Shown piece after piece: positions 13,874 through 22,197 of a stretch of 24,300 bases of DNA. A model generated the notes under the pieces. It ran no database searches. It worked only from the letters and a program-made list of their open reading frames with translations, and was not told the DNA's origin. The position numbers and the translations under genes were made by a program. Location of the stretch: positions 1 through 24,300 of the forward strand of contig DASQPC010000098.1 in NCBI GenBank assembly GCA_035644155.1. The letters run 5' to 3'. Each line of letters begins with the position of its first letter. Position 1 is the stretch's first letter. This stretch comes from DATIGJ01 sp035644155. GTDB lineage: Bacteria; Patescibacteriota; Microgenomatia; Levybacterales; UBA12049.

Positions 13874-14224
13874 TTAATGAGTAAGCTTTTGCTCAATTCT
13901 GTCTACACGCACTTCAAGTTTCATTAGATCTTTGTTTGTTGCTTTTTGATTGTCAGTTTCGACAATCAGATCATGCATAACGTTGCCAAGATCTTTTACA
14001 ATAGTTTCACCGAAATTAATTAAATCTGTTTTTGTTGGATAATTAGCCAATACATTTTTGAGATCGTCTTTGGTTGCATATTGTGCTAGTTCCGTCTTGA
14101 GATCGTCTTTGGTTGCATATTGTGCTAGTTCCGTCTTGAGGTCATCTTTGGTTACCATTACTCGTTCAATCTTTTCGACAGATTTTGCAAGTTTTTGTAG
14201 TATTTCTAAAATTTTTTTATCCAT
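13874..14224 (-). CDS. small coiled-coil protein with 13-aa repeats
   Basis: A 116-aa charged helical protein. The centre has tandem 13-residue units of the type ATKDDLKTELAQY, two identical and two or more degenerate (VTKDDLKTELAQY, ATKDDLKNVLANY, PTKTDLINFGET). The remainder, including MKLEVRVDRIEQKL at the C-terminus, has heptad spacing typical of coiled coils. No signal peptide or membrane segment is present. Function unknown; such proteins often oligomerise. It is upstream of the cupin with a 2-base gap. Its start is unusual here in having a run of six G residues 6 to 11 bases before ATG 14224, the only Shine-Dalgarno-like sequence I found in the window. Confidence 0.75.
   Translation of the reverse strand: MDKKILEILQKLAKSVEKIERVMVTKDDLKTELAQYATKDDLKTELAQYATKDDLKNVLANYPTKTDLINFGETIVKDLGNVMHDLIVETDNQKATNKDLMKLEVRVDRIEQKLTH
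14058..14135. repeat. perfect 39-base tandem duplication
   Basis: Bases 14058-14096 and 14097-14135 are identical 39-base units, each encoding 13 residues of the coiled-coil gene. A third, degenerate copy begins at 14136. Identity at every synonymous position implies a recent duplication, so the copy number may vary between strains. Confidence 0.95.
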
Positions 14225-14305
14225 ATATTCCCCCCGTCTATATCTTTTTACTTTACTCTTATTACATTAGACTTTCAATAAGACGAAATAATTCAAAGTA
14301 GTTCA

Positions 14306-15688
14306 TTATTTTATAAGACTTTTAATAAAATTCGTCAGCTCATCTCTTTTTTCTTCCATTTCTTTTTGATCAAAGCTCTCCACATTGAGTCTGAGAAGTG
14401 GCTCTGTGTTGGATGTTCGGACATTAAATCGCCACATAGGATAATTGACTGAAACACCATCCAGCGTTACCAATTCACCATCTTTATATCTCTCTTTCAG
14501 TGCTTCCAAAATTTCTGGCGCATTGGTTACCCTAAAATTAATTTCTCCTGATTCGCTACTTCGTCGTAATTCGTCAGCAACTTGTGAAAGCGTTTTTCCT
14601 TCCTCAGTCAAAACTTTCAAAACAGAAAGAATAGTATTGAGCTGTGATTCAGCATTGCCGTTTGCTTGATAATAGAAATGTCCTGATGACTCACCAGCAA
14701 AAATTCCTCCTAATTTACCAAGTTCTTCTGTAATAAATGCGTGTCCAACTCGTGTTACAGCGGATTTTCCGCCAAATTCCTCGACGATTTTTTTTGTTGC
14801 CAAAATATAACGAATATCAACAAGAATAGTTGCTCCTGGATGTTCTTTCAGTAGTTCTCGCGCAACAAGCGCAGTAATAATAGTTGCAGGAATAACTTGA
14901 CCTTTTTCATCGATAAAATACAATCGATCTCCGTCACCATCCGGAGCAAGACCAAAGTCTGCTTTTTCTTCCAAAACTCTTTTTTGTAATTCTTTAAGAT
15001 TATCAAAATTTAATGGATCAGGTTGATGAGCGGGAAAACTTCCATCAAGGTTAAAGTTCATCTTTATCAAATCAGCTGGAATTTTATTAAAAAGCGCCTC
15101 GATATATTGTGCGCCCATTGCGTTTGCTGGATCTGCAACAATTTTAAATTTCTTAATTTGTGGATGATTAAAGAGAGTCAGTGCATTTTCAACTTCATCT
15201 TCCAAAATACCGATCTTTTGCGTAATGGTGCCAGGAGTGGTTGTCAAGATTTCAACTCCTTCCATTGCCATGGTTTTAATCTCTGGCATACCTGTGGATC
15301 CACCTATTTTGATAAGACCATGGGGGCTATTAATCACAAATTTCATACCATTGTATTCTTTAGGATTATGCGATGCTGTAATTTGAATACCACAATCAAA
15401 ATCATAGTGCGATGCTGCAAAATAAAATGAAGGAGTTGAGAGCTGTCCGCAGTCAATAATATGTGCCCCAACTGCAACCAGCGTTTTTCTTGCTGCTTCA
15501 AAAAGCTGTGGACCTGACAATCTCATATCGTATGCTAAGGCAAGTGTCAAGTGGTCTTTTTTTAATCGTTCTTGAAAAAATTTGTAAATCGCGCGAATAA
15601 TAGGGACAATATTTTTTTCGTTAAGTTGGTCGGGATAAATGCCTCGGATATCATAAGCTTTAAAGATCTTAGGATCAATGGATTCCAT
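14306..15688 (-). CDS. manB: phosphomannomutase/phosphoglucomutase
   Basis: Alpha-D-phosphohexomutase of 460 aa that interconverts hexose 6- and 1-phosphates, here probably mannose and/or glucose. All four signatures are present: N-terminal FKAYDIRGIYP (9-19), phosphoserine loop TASHNP (Ser106), metal loop DGDGDR (250-255), sugar loop GESSGH (332-337) and phosphate-binding RTSNTEP (424-430). Length is normal for the bacterial PMM/PGM family. A TTGACT/17/TAAGAT promoter located inside the end of holA puts the transcription start on the A of ATG 15688. It supplies mannose-1-phosphate downstream of the pgi/pmi and cupin genes. The 80 bases between this gene and the coiled-coil gene hold nothing clear. 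Confidence 0.95.
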   Translation of the reverse strand: MESIDPKIFKAYDIRGIYPDQLNEKNIVPIIRAIYKFFQERLKKDHLTLALAYDMRLSGPQLFEAARKTLVAVGAHIIDCGQLSTPSFYFAASHYDFDCGIQITASHNPKEYNGMKFVINSPHGLIKIGGSTGMPEIKTMAMEGVEILTTTPGTITQKIGILEDEVENALTLFNHPQIKKFKIVADPANAMGAQYIEALFNKIPADLIKMNFNLDGSFPAHQPDPLNFDNLKELQKRVLEEKADFGLAPDGDGDRLYFIDEKGQVIPATIITALVARELLKEHPGATILVDIRYILATKKIVEEFGGKSAVTRVGHAFITEELGKLGGIFAGESSGHFYYQANGNAESQLNTILSVLKVLTEEGKTLSQVADELRRSSESGEINFRVTNAPEILEALKERYKDGELVTLDGVSVNYPMWRFNVRTSNTEPLLRLNVESFDQKEMEEKRDELTNFIKSLIK

Positions 15689-15694
15689 TTTTAT

Positions 15695-15723
15695 ATCTTA
15701 AATCTCAAATAATAAAAAGTCAA
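15695..15723 (-). promoter_or_regulatory. manB promoter inside holA
   Basis: On the minus strand TTGACT (15723-15718), 17 bases, and TAAGAT (15700-15695), ending 6 bases before ATG 15688. The -35 and spacer lie within the last codons of holA, whose stop codon overlaps the -10. Confidence 0.65.
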
Positions 15724-16390
15724 TGCTTGCGGTAAGTGACATTGTAAGTTCTCCTGTTTTTTGAGCAACTTCGAGGTGGAAAAGGTGGTGATGGAGTGCT
15801 CGTAATGTAACTTTGTCAAAAAGCCATGCCTGTTTTTCCAATTTGCCCTTTTGCCAGGGAGCAAGGCGTTTGACTTCATCAATTGGTTCGTTCGTTGGAG
15901 CTGCAATAGCCAATAATAATCGTACCTGTCTTACCAACATGAAAAAAACCATTTCCGCATCAGTTGTTGCAATTGTTTGATGGAAAAGCGAAATTAGCTC
16001 TTTCCCATTGCTAGGCTTGAGACTATCAAGAAAAAGAAAAAGTGTTTGGGGGAGTTTAAAAATTCGATTGGTGGCTGTTTTAAAAGCCATAAGAGAACTT
16101 CGTTCAAGTTCTTTTCCCTCCCACAGAAAAATCGTATTATTTGTTGCTTGTTTTTGTAAATAGGCGGTAAAAGTGGCAAATTCGTCCTTCTTTTTTTTTC
16201 TGGCAAAAAAATGCTCAATAAAAACATTTTTGCTCTGGCTAAATAACTCTCCACCTTCAAAAATCTGCATCAAATCTGTAAAGGCTATTTTCTCGCCATC
16301 AAGTAAAAAACTATCTTTGTCTTTTTGTTTTTCTTCAAGAAAATATTTTCGTGAGAGGGCAATATTGTCGCCATGAACAATTGTTATCAT
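15698..16390 (-). CDS. holA: DNA polymerase III delta subunit, short form
   Basis: Delta opens the sliding clamp as part of the clamp loader. The 230-aa product starts MITIVHGDNIALSRKYF, the nucleotide-fold start expected for HolA, continues with DGEKIAFTDLMQIFEGGELF and FIEHFFARKK, and finishes with a helical domain III (KLEKQAWLFDKVTLRALHHHLFHLE). Family members are normally about 330 aa; this short version agrees with the CPR form. The start ATG overlaps the stop of the metallopeptidase-like gene by 4 bases, indicating translational coupling. Identification rests on pattern, not a complete motif, so it is less sure than the enzymes nearby. Confidence 0.75.
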   Translation of the reverse strand: MITIVHGDNIALSRKYFLEEKQKDKDSFLLDGEKIAFTDLMQIFEGGELFSQSKNVFIEHFFARKKKKDEFATFTAYLQKQATNNTIFLWEGKELERSSLMAFKTATNRIFKLPQTLFLFLDSLKPSNGKELISLFHQTIATTDAEMVFFMLVRQVRLLLAIAAPTNEPIDEVKRLAPWQKGKLEKQAWLFDKVTLRALHHHLFHLEVAQKTGELTMSLTASIDFLLFEI

Positions 16391-16770
16391 AATATTTTTG
16401 TTTTCTTTTTATATTCTTTAAATAACTTAGTTGCAAGACTGTGTAAATTTCTACTTCGTGTTCGGTGGGGAAGTAGTGCCCCTGAAAAGTTTTTCGGAAT
16501 ATGAAGGAGCTCATGAATCAATACTTTTTTCTTTTCATCAGAACCGAGCTTGTCATAATGTTTGGACAAGACTTCGATGACGTAGGCAGGTTGTACATCC
16601 AATGCTCGTTGGAAAATTTTGGGAAAGGCCCATGTTCTTGCGTACGCTCTTACTTTTGAGCCAACTGTCCGGTAACAATAAATTCTTGTTATGTCGATAT
16701 AGGGCAGCTCAATGATTGTGAGTACTTGTTCGAGGTCTTTTTTAACATCTGCTGCTTCAGTCCAATCCAT
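16387..16770 (-). CDS. putative metallopeptidase (HELLH motif)
   Basis: A 127-aa protein with a zincin motif HELLH at residues 86-90 followed by IPKNFSGALLPH, giving a likely third ligand at His102 and a downstream RNLHS. The order VLIHELLHIPxxFxGxLxPH matches the small putative phage-type metallopeptidase family. No signal peptide, so cytosolic; substrate unknown. Start ATG 16770 lies 5 bases after the glycosidase stop, and its stop overlaps the holA start by 4 bases. It thus sits in an operon between a secreted glycosidase and holA. Confidence 0.75.
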   Translation of the reverse strand: MDWTEAADVKKDLEQVLTIIELPYIDITRIYCYRTVGSKVRAYARTWAFPKIFQRALDVQPAYVIEVLSKHYDKLGSDEKKKVLIHELLHIPKNFSGALLPHRTRSRNLHSLATKLFKEYKKKTKIL

Positions 16771-16775
16771 AAAGT

Positions 16776-17924
16776 TTAAAGATACTTGAATATCTTTTCT
16801 ATCATATTTTCCAAAAAGAATCCAGGTTTTTGTTTATTAGTTACTTCAGGAGTAGTTTTTGTATTTTTCTTTATTTCTGCCGCCAGAACTTTTACTTTTG
16901 CAATTTTTACAGGAAAAGAAGGTGTTCCTTTCACTTTGGGTAAATTAACAATTGTTTGATATTGTTGCGTTGCAGCGCCGGTTGCTGTGAGAAAAGAAAA
17001 TTTTTGAAAAGGCCCACTGTTTGCTTCCAATAAAAATGGCGTTATGGCAACAATTGAAGAGTCATTCCAGATATTGGCGAAAGCATCTTGATAGTATTGT
17101 ATTCTCAGAGCATCTGATACAGTTTGCGATGACCAACCTGTTTCTGTGATAAATACAGGTAAAAGTTTGCCATCTAAACTATTGATCAAATCTTGTTCGT
17201 ATTTAAAACTTCCTGCTCCCATGGTACTATTTGCGTCAGGAGGTTGAGAAAAACCAGGATTTGGATAAGAATGACTTGCCATGCCATCAACTTGCGTAAA
17301 TATTGCGGGAAAGAAGGTATTCATTGCTTTAAGATACGTATATTCATTTATAAAGTCAGTACCTTGATTTGGAGCAGCGTTATCAAGTCCGGCACTTATA
17401 ATAAAGTAATCAGGACTTTTTGATTTAAAGACAGTTACGGCAAAACTTAAAATATTTGCATATTCTTGAGGATTTGTTTCTCCACCCCATTCATCTCCTC
17501 GATTGACTTCATTAAAAACAATAATATATCGATTTTTAGTAGGCCAATCAAGAGCATTTAAAAAATTCGCAAAATCAATAATATCTATCAGTTGAGGTTT
17601 TCTCCAGACTTTGGTATTGAAATAATCGCCTTCTGTTGCCAAACGAAGAATTGGAATGACATGATATTTTTTACAATCATGCATGAATTTTTGCCATTTT
17701 GCCAAATTTTTATCACCTGTTTGGATAGGAATCGTGATATAGCCCCAATCACCGCCATTTGAGTTGACGAATCGCGCAGCCTGAGGTAGCTCTGTGTCAA
17801 AAAGAATATGAATGCCAATTTTATTATTTGGATGCGTGAGAGGATTATCCAGTGCGTACGTTTGTTTTGGAAAAAGGCAGATAAACAATAAAAGACTAAA
17901 AAAGAAAAGGCAGAATTTTTTCAT
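16776..17924 (-). CDS. secreted glycoside-hydrolase-like protein (clan A TIM barrel)
   Basis: The 382-aa protein has an N-terminal signal peptide: MKKF, a hydrophobic core of about 15 residues, and a likely cleavage after QTYA (residue 24). The body reads as a beta/alpha barrel glycosidase: HILFD strand, GGDWGYITIP, then VFNEVNRGDEWGG with a candidate acid/base Glu139, and FITETGWS with a candidate nucleophile Glu261. These are the two positions expected in clan A enzymes. The C-terminal 60 residues are Lys/Thr-rich, perhaps a cell-wall or linker segment. The start overlaps the previous stop in an ATGA arrangement, so it is coupled to the 266-aa gene. The exact GH family and substrate are unresolved. 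Confidence 0.82.
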   Translation of the reverse strand: MKKFCLFFFSLLLFICLFPKQTYALDNPLTHPNNKIGIHILFDTELPQAARFVNSNGGDWGYITIPIQTGDKNLAKWQKFMHDCKKYHVIPILRLATEGDYFNTKVWRKPQLIDIIDFANFLNALDWPTKNRYIIVFNEVNRGDEWGGETNPQEYANILSFAVTVFKSKSPDYFIISAGLDNAAPNQGTDFINEYTYLKAMNTFFPAIFTQVDGMASHSYPNPGFSQPPDANSTMGAGSFKYEQDLINSLDGKLLPVFITETGWSSQTVSDALRIQYYQDAFANIWNDSSIVAITPFLLEANSGPFQKFSFLTATGAATQQYQTIVNLPKVKGTPSFPVKIAKVKVLAAEIKKNTKTTPEVTNKQKPGFFLENMIEKIFKYL

Positions 17925-18721
17925 TGTTTTGGATATGTAATCTGTGTTGATGCATTTTCCCCTTTGACATAATCGATTAAGGTCTTAAAACTTACAAGAG
18001 CATCGTCATATGTTACTGCTTTTCCAATATGGCCTAAACGATATATTTTTGCGCCTGGTTCTCGATCTTGATCATCTTTTATCTGAACTTCTAAATAACG
18101 TGGAACGATCACCATAGGTAAATTGGGTCTATTGGTAGGGACTGAAAGTAACCTCTCTTCACCTGTAGGATCAGCAAATCTGGCAGCCGTAATTTCATCA
18201 AGTGTATTCGCTGTTACTCCTGTTGCCAATTGCACTTCATGGAGCAATTCTTGCTCAGAAGATGACCTTCTCAATGGTTCTCCGCTTTCTGCTATAACTT
18301 TTGCCATTGTCTCTATTTGATCTCCAGTTGCGCCTGTTAGCCATTGATTTTTTTGGAAGTCAGTGAATCTACATGCTTCTCCGATCTTATCGACTAATGG
18401 CGGTATTGCGACCCTTGGAACAGCGACAACCCGCTCTGTTTCCTCACCAACATTCCCCAAATGTTTAGAATAGTAAAGGGTTCCCTCGTCTAGAGGTACA
18501 TGTTGATTAGTCCTGCCTTCTATATAAGCTAAAAATGCTGAAGAAGAAAGTGGATTTTTTGGGAGAACTTTTTGTCCATCTAATACTTTTCGTACAGCAA
18601 GACTCTGATCGATATATTCTTCTGGAGTTTCTTTACCAAGCCGTCTTTGCATAGCAGTCCTTACTCGCTGTGTACGGTAAGGATTTTGTTCACGTGGTTC
18701 GCCGCCTTGCTCGATTCCCAT
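17921..18721 (-). CDS. orphan cytosolic protein, 266 aa
   Basis: I do not recognise it. A soluble, charged protein without signal peptide, membrane segment or clear catalytic motif. It begins with MGIEQGGEPREQNPYRTQRVR and carries a Thr/Gly-rich central part (WLTGATGDQIETMAKVIAE, about residues 127-145). A strand-rich C-terminal half follows (PNLPMVIVPRYLEVQI and KIYRLGHIGKAVTY). Its PREQ segment is echoed in the neighbouring 288-aa protein. It is translationally coupled to the secreted glycosidase (4-base overlap) and probably heads that operon. A promoter 9 bases before ATG 18721 supports the start. Confidence 0.7.
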   Translation of the reverse strand: MGIEQGGEPREQNPYRTQRVRTAMQRRLGKETPEEYIDQSLAVRKVLDGQKVLPKNPLSSSAFLAYIEGRTNQHVPLDEGTLYYSKHLGNVGEETERVVAVPRVAIPPLVDKIGEACRFTDFQKNQWLTGATGDQIETMAKVIAESGEPLRRSSSEQELLHEVQLATGVTANTLDEITAARFADPTGEERLLSVPTNRPNLPMVIVPRYLEVQIKDDQDREPGAKIYRLGHIGKAVTYDDALVSFKTLIDYVKGENASTQITYPKQ

Positions 18722-18730
18722 ACTATAGGC

Positions 18731-18760
18731 AGTTTATCATAAGCATAGTAATTTATGCAA
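18731..18760 (-). promoter_or_regulatory. promoter of the 266-aa orphan gene
   Basis: On the minus strand TTGCAT (18760-18755), 18 bases, and TAAACT (18736-18731), ending 9 bases before ATG 18721. Both boxes are moderate matches; it is in the only 53-base gap between the two orphan genes. Confidence 0.5.
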
Positions 18761-18774
18761 GAATCAATTTTTTG

Positions 18775-19641
18775 TCAAGGAAGTTTTCTTGTTTTTGCAT
18801 ACTCATCTAAAGCTTTAATGAGTGGGCTTTGTTCAATATCTTGATTAGGCGGAACGCTAGAAGGATTTTTTTTCTTTTCAACTAGCTTACGACAAAGATA
18901 AGCCGTTGTTTGTAGTGGACCAATAACATTCGTTTTTCCTTCAGCAACAATACTATCCTTTGGTGGCCATTGAGTCTGTCCGGGAGAATATGCTGCTACT
19001 ATGAGTGGACCAAGAAGAGTATTTAACTCGTGACCGTTTAGTTGCTTCGGCAATACTGTCGAGAGACCCTTATGAAGATCGGATCCTTCTTCTATTGGAG
19101 TAAGCGATATAGATGCTCCTGCTTCTGTTGTTCCAAAATGGAGAACAGGAACGACAACGCCACTAAAGTTTCTAAATCCAGGTGGATAGGGTATTTTATA
19201 ATCCAAGGCTATTTTTTCAATGAGGGGAGACCCTTGTTGTTGAAATTCGTTCCAACCGGGTATTCTTTTGTGTGCTCTCTGAAGTGATGGATTTTTTTCG
19301 AAGAACTCCTTATCTGCTATAAGGTCTTCAGTATTTCTTCCAAAAGCATTATTGGGAGCTGCAAAATAGAGGACGTCATTAATATGTTCAGGATTCAAAT
19401 TTGGAGCAATCACAAAAGTCTCTTGTTTTTCTGTACCAGTTACAGAAACGACAGTAAGATCTGCCTTTGCTAAACGAGTATAAACATCCTGTTCGCGCGG
19501 ATTTCCCTGTGGAGGAATAGTTCCTAATAGTTTTTCAATTGAGACAGAGGGATGTTTTTGAAAGGTGAGTCCACCTACTTTTATAGGTTCTGTTTTCTTT
19601 CGATCTGGAGATTCACCACCAGTTTTCAACAGTTCATGCAT
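18775..19641 (-). CDS. orphan cytosolic protein, 288 aa
   Basis: No family recognised. Soluble, with strand-like hydrophobic stretches (VSVTGTEKQETFVIAPNL, FSGVVVPVLHFG) and a proline-rich segment (PYPPGFRNF). No signal peptide or membrane helix. A NPREQDVY segment near residues 47-54 resembles the EPREQNPY segment of the adjacent 266-aa protein, which may reflect shared ancestry or chance. The gene stands alone between the 266-aa gene and the divergent mannosyltransferase gene, with a TTGATT/17/TAAAAT promoter ending 8 bases before ATG 19641, which fixes the start. Confidence 0.7.
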   Translation of the reverse strand: MHELLKTGGESPDRKKTEPIKVGGLTFQKHPSVSIEKLLGTIPPQGNPREQDVYTRLAKADLTVVSVTGTEKQETFVIAPNLNPEHINDVLYFAAPNNAFGRNTEDLIADKEFFEKNPSLQRAHKRIPGWNEFQQQGSPLIEKIALDYKIPYPPGFRNFSGVVVPVLHFGTTEAGASISLTPIEEGSDLHKGLSTVLPKQLNGHELNTLLGPLIVAAYSPGQTQWPPKDSIVAEGKTNVIGPLQTTAYLCRKLVEKKKNPSSVPPNQDIEQSPLIKALDEYAKTRKLP

Positions 19642-19649
19642 AGACTATA

Positions 19650-19678
19650 ATTTTACCATAGATAAACTCAAAAATCAA
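19650..19678 (-). promoter_or_regulatory. promoter of the 288-aa orphan gene
   Basis: On the minus strand TTGATT (19678-19673), 17 bases, and TAAAAT (19655-19650), ending 8 bases before ATG 19641. A near-leaderless transcript is predicted. Confidence 0.65.
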
Positions 19679-19729
19679 TATTATAGGATAAAAAATAGAT
19701 GTGTATTTTATTTTTTAATAAAGAGCTGA

Positions 19730-19735
19730 TACTAT
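19730..19735 (+). promoter_or_regulatory. possible -10 box of the mannosyltransferase gene
   Basis: TACTAT preceded by TGA (extended -10 pattern TGN) lies 7 bases before ATG 19743. The -35 region is AT-rich without a TTG box. Confidence 0.4.
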
Positions 19736-19742
19736 AAATACC

Positions 19743-20921
19743 ATGTTTCGATCAAAATCATTCTTTTTAAGTCTTATCTTTTTTGTTCTTCTAAATAGTA
19801 TTCTCTACTCTTTTATCTTTTTTTTCAACAACAAAGTAGCCTTTAACAAGCGTCAATATCTCTTGAGCGCTCATCATTATTATGTTGATCCGCGGATTGA
19901 CAATAAGCAATTCAGCCTTTTGCGTGCGCTTGGACAGTATGATGCGCAAATATATTTGAAGATTGCCAATTCAGGATATCCTACGAAAGCTCTTTTTAGT
20001 TTGCCACAGACAGAAAAGTATATAGGTAGTATGACTTATGCTTTTTCCCCTTTTTATCCTCTGCTTTTATCTTTCTTGAATTTCATTTTTCATAATATCG
20101 AGTTATCAGCATTTATTTTTGCAAATATCTTATTACTCATCAATTTTTTGAGTTTGTATTACGTTATCAGCAAAATGTATTCACAAACACTTGCCATTCG
20201 TACTATTTTTCTTTTATTTCTTTTTCCGTTTAGTATTTTTTATCGAAGCTATTTTGCTGAAGGATTATTTCTCTTTCTTCTTATTTGGTTTAGCTACTTT
20301 TTAATCAAGAAAAATTGGTTTCTAACTGCGTTATGTCTGGCAGCTCTTGTTGTTACTAGACCAAACGGTATCCCTTTTTTCCTTCTTTTCTTTTTTTCAC
20401 TCTTTCAAGCAGTTTGGAGGGGAAAAATTACCTTGCAAAAAACAATCATAGTGTCTCTTATGAGTATTATGCCTTTTATAGGGTGGCTGTATTTTTGTTT
20501 TAGACAAACAGGCGATCCATGGTATTGGTTTCATGTACAAACAAGTTGGTTTCGTTCGTTTCCTTTGTTTGGTCCACTTGCAAACAATCTCGCGACTATT
20601 CTTGCGTTTGCCCAACTTCCTGCGCACGGTTTTCATGAATCACAGGTTGATGTTACAGTGATAGGACTTGTTTTTTTACTTCTTATCCTGGGAAGATGGT
20701 ATCTCAAACCACAACTGTGGTGGATAAGTTTTTTGCTTTGGTTTGTTCCACTTGTGACCAAAGATACAATGTCGTTTTCCCGCTATCAGATTGTTTCGTT
20801 TCCTTTGTTTATCATCGCAAGCATGGCTCCCAAAAAATATGTTATTGGTCTTGGTATTACTTTTTTTCTCCTATTATTTTTTGTTTCCGTCTTTTTTGTC
20901 AATTGGTATTGGGTAGGATAA
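19743..20921 (+). CDS. GT-C mannosyltransferase-like membrane protein (PIG-V type)
   Basis: A 392-aa polytopic membrane protein with about nine or more hydrophobic segments. After TM1 (about residues 8-28) an external loop carries YDAQIYLKIANSGYP (66-80) and FSPFYPLL (101-108), the W/Y-D-x-x-x-Y-x-x-I-A-x-x-G-Y plus F-x-P-F/L-Y-P pattern of the PIG-V/GPI mannosyltransferase 2 family. TRPNGI and GDPWYWFHVQTSW are further matching points, and DTMSFSRYQIV lies near the C-terminus. Such enzymes transfer mannose from a lipid-linked donor to extracytoplasmic acceptors. The context of pgi/pmi, cupin and manB supports a role in surface glycan assembly. It converges with ahcY, with 3 bases between stops. 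Confidence 0.83.
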   Translation: MFRSKSFFLSLIFFVLLNSILYSFIFFFNNKVAFNKRQYLLSAHHYYVDPRIDNKQFSLLRALGQYDAQIYLKIANSGYPTKALFSLPQTEKYIGSMTYAFSPFYPLLLSFLNFIFHNIELSAFIFANILLLINFLSLYYVISKMYSQTLAIRTIFLLFLFPFSIFYRSYFAEGLFLFLLIWFSYFLIKKNWFLTALCLAALVVTRPNGIPFFLLFFFSLFQAVWRGKITLQKTIIVSLMSIMPFIGWLYFCFRQTGDPWYWFHVQTSWFRSFPLFGPLANNLATILAFAQLPAHGFHESQVDVTVIGLVFLLLILGRWYLKPQLWWISFLLWFVPLVTKDTMSFSRYQIVSFPLFIIASMAPKKYVIGLGITFFLLLFFVSVFFVNWYWVG

Positions 20922-20924
20922 TCT

Positions 20925-22196
20925 TTATTGTGTTCCTTCTGTCCAGGAGGAGAGATATTTTTTCTGTTCAGATGTCAATTTGTCAATCGTGATTCCCATA
21001 GCTTCAAGTTTAAGTATAGCAACCTCAACATCTAGTTTTTTTGGCAAGACATAGACATTATTTTCCAATTTTCCTTTATTTGTGACCAAAAATTCAGCAG
21101 CCAATGCCTGATTTGCAAAAGACATATCCATAACTTCTGCTGGATGTCCTTCAGCTGCCGCTAAGTTGACAAGTCGTCCTTCACCAAGAACGTGTAATTT
21201 TTTGCCATTGGTTAGTATATATTCTTCCAAGAACGGACGAATAGTGCGTTTACTTTTTTTCATCTTTTCAAGACCCGCAATATCAATTTCCACATCAAAA
21301 TGTCCGGAATTCGCAATAATTGCTCCATCTTTCATTTTTTTCATAACATCTGAGGAGATCGTATGTTTATCACCGGTTGCCGAAACAAAAATATCACCAA
21401 GAGGAGCTGCTTGGATCATCGGCATCACACGATAGCCATCCATTGCCGCTTCAAGCGCGCGAATCGGATCAACTTCAGTCACAACCACATTTGAACCCAT
21501 ACCTTTGGCGCGCATTGCAATTCCTCGTGAACACCACCCATAGCCAGCAACGACAAATGTTTTTCCGGCAAGAAGAATATTGGTCGCACGCAAAATACCA
21601 TCAATCGTTGATTGACCTGTACCATAGCGATTATCAAAAAGATGTTTGGTGTCAGAGTCATTCACTGCGATAACAGGCAGCTTGAGTGCTCCTTCTTTTT
21701 CCATTGCTTTCAGTCTGATGACGCCAGTTGTTGTTTCTTCTGATGATCCGATAATATCTTGCAGTTGTTTTTTACGATCAGTATGCAGGGCGTAAATCAG
21801 ATCGCCACCATCATCCATGGTAATGTTTGGTTTGGCATCAAGTGCGCTATTGAGATGTTTAAAATATGTTTTGTTGTCTTCACCTTTTATAGCATAGGTA
21901 GGAATATCAAAATCTTTAACCAAAGAAGCGGCGACACTATCTTGGGTTGAAAGGGGATTTGAGGCATTTGCAACGACTTTTGCGCCACCAGCTTTGAGAG
22001 CAATCAAAAGATTTGCCGTTTCACTCGTTATATGGAGACACGCAGCCAGTGTAATGCCTTTGAGAGGTTTTTCTTTGGTAAATCGTTCTTGTATCTTTTT
22101 AAGAACAGGCATTTGTTTGCCAGCCCACTCAATTTTGAGTTTACCCTCTGGGGCAAGCTTGAGATCTTTAACATCGTATTGGTGGTTTTTAGTCAT
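20925..22196 (-). CDS. ahcY: adenosylhomocysteinase
   Basis: Hydrolyses S-adenosylhomocysteine, the product of SAM-dependent methylation, to adenosine and homocysteine. The 423-aa protein has the standard length of the shorter bacterial/archaeal type. Visible motifs: CLHITSETANL (53-63), the NAD-binding GYGWCSRG (218-225), the substrate-binding EETTTGV (153-159), NDSDTKHLFDNRYGTGQS (180-197), and ANSGHFDVEID with GEGRLVNLAAAEGHP. The start is one base after the kinase stop, so the kinase and ahcY form an operon. Removing adenosine by the kinase would drive the reversible reaction forward. Confidence 0.97.
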   Translation of the reverse strand: MTKNHQYDVKDLKLAPEGKLKIEWAGKQMPVLKKIQERFTKEKPLKGITLAACLHITSETANLLIALKAGGAKVVANASNPLSTQDSVAASLVKDFDIPTYAIKGEDNKTYFKHLNSALDAKPNITMDDGGDLIYALHTDRKKQLQDIIGSSEETTTGVIRLKAMEKEGALKLPVIAVNDSDTKHLFDNRYGTGQSTIDGILRATNILLAGKTFVVAGYGWCSRGIAMRAKGMGSNVVVTEVDPIRALEAAMDGYRVMPMIQAAPLGDIFVSATGDKHTISSDVMKKMKDGAIIANSGHFDVEIDIAGLEKMKKSKRTIRPFLEEYILTNGKKLHVLGEGRLVNLAAAEGHPAEVMDMSFANQALAAEFLVTNKGKLENNVYVLPKKLDVEVAILKLEAMGITIDKLTSEQKKYLSSWTEGTQ

Positions 22197-22197
22197 C

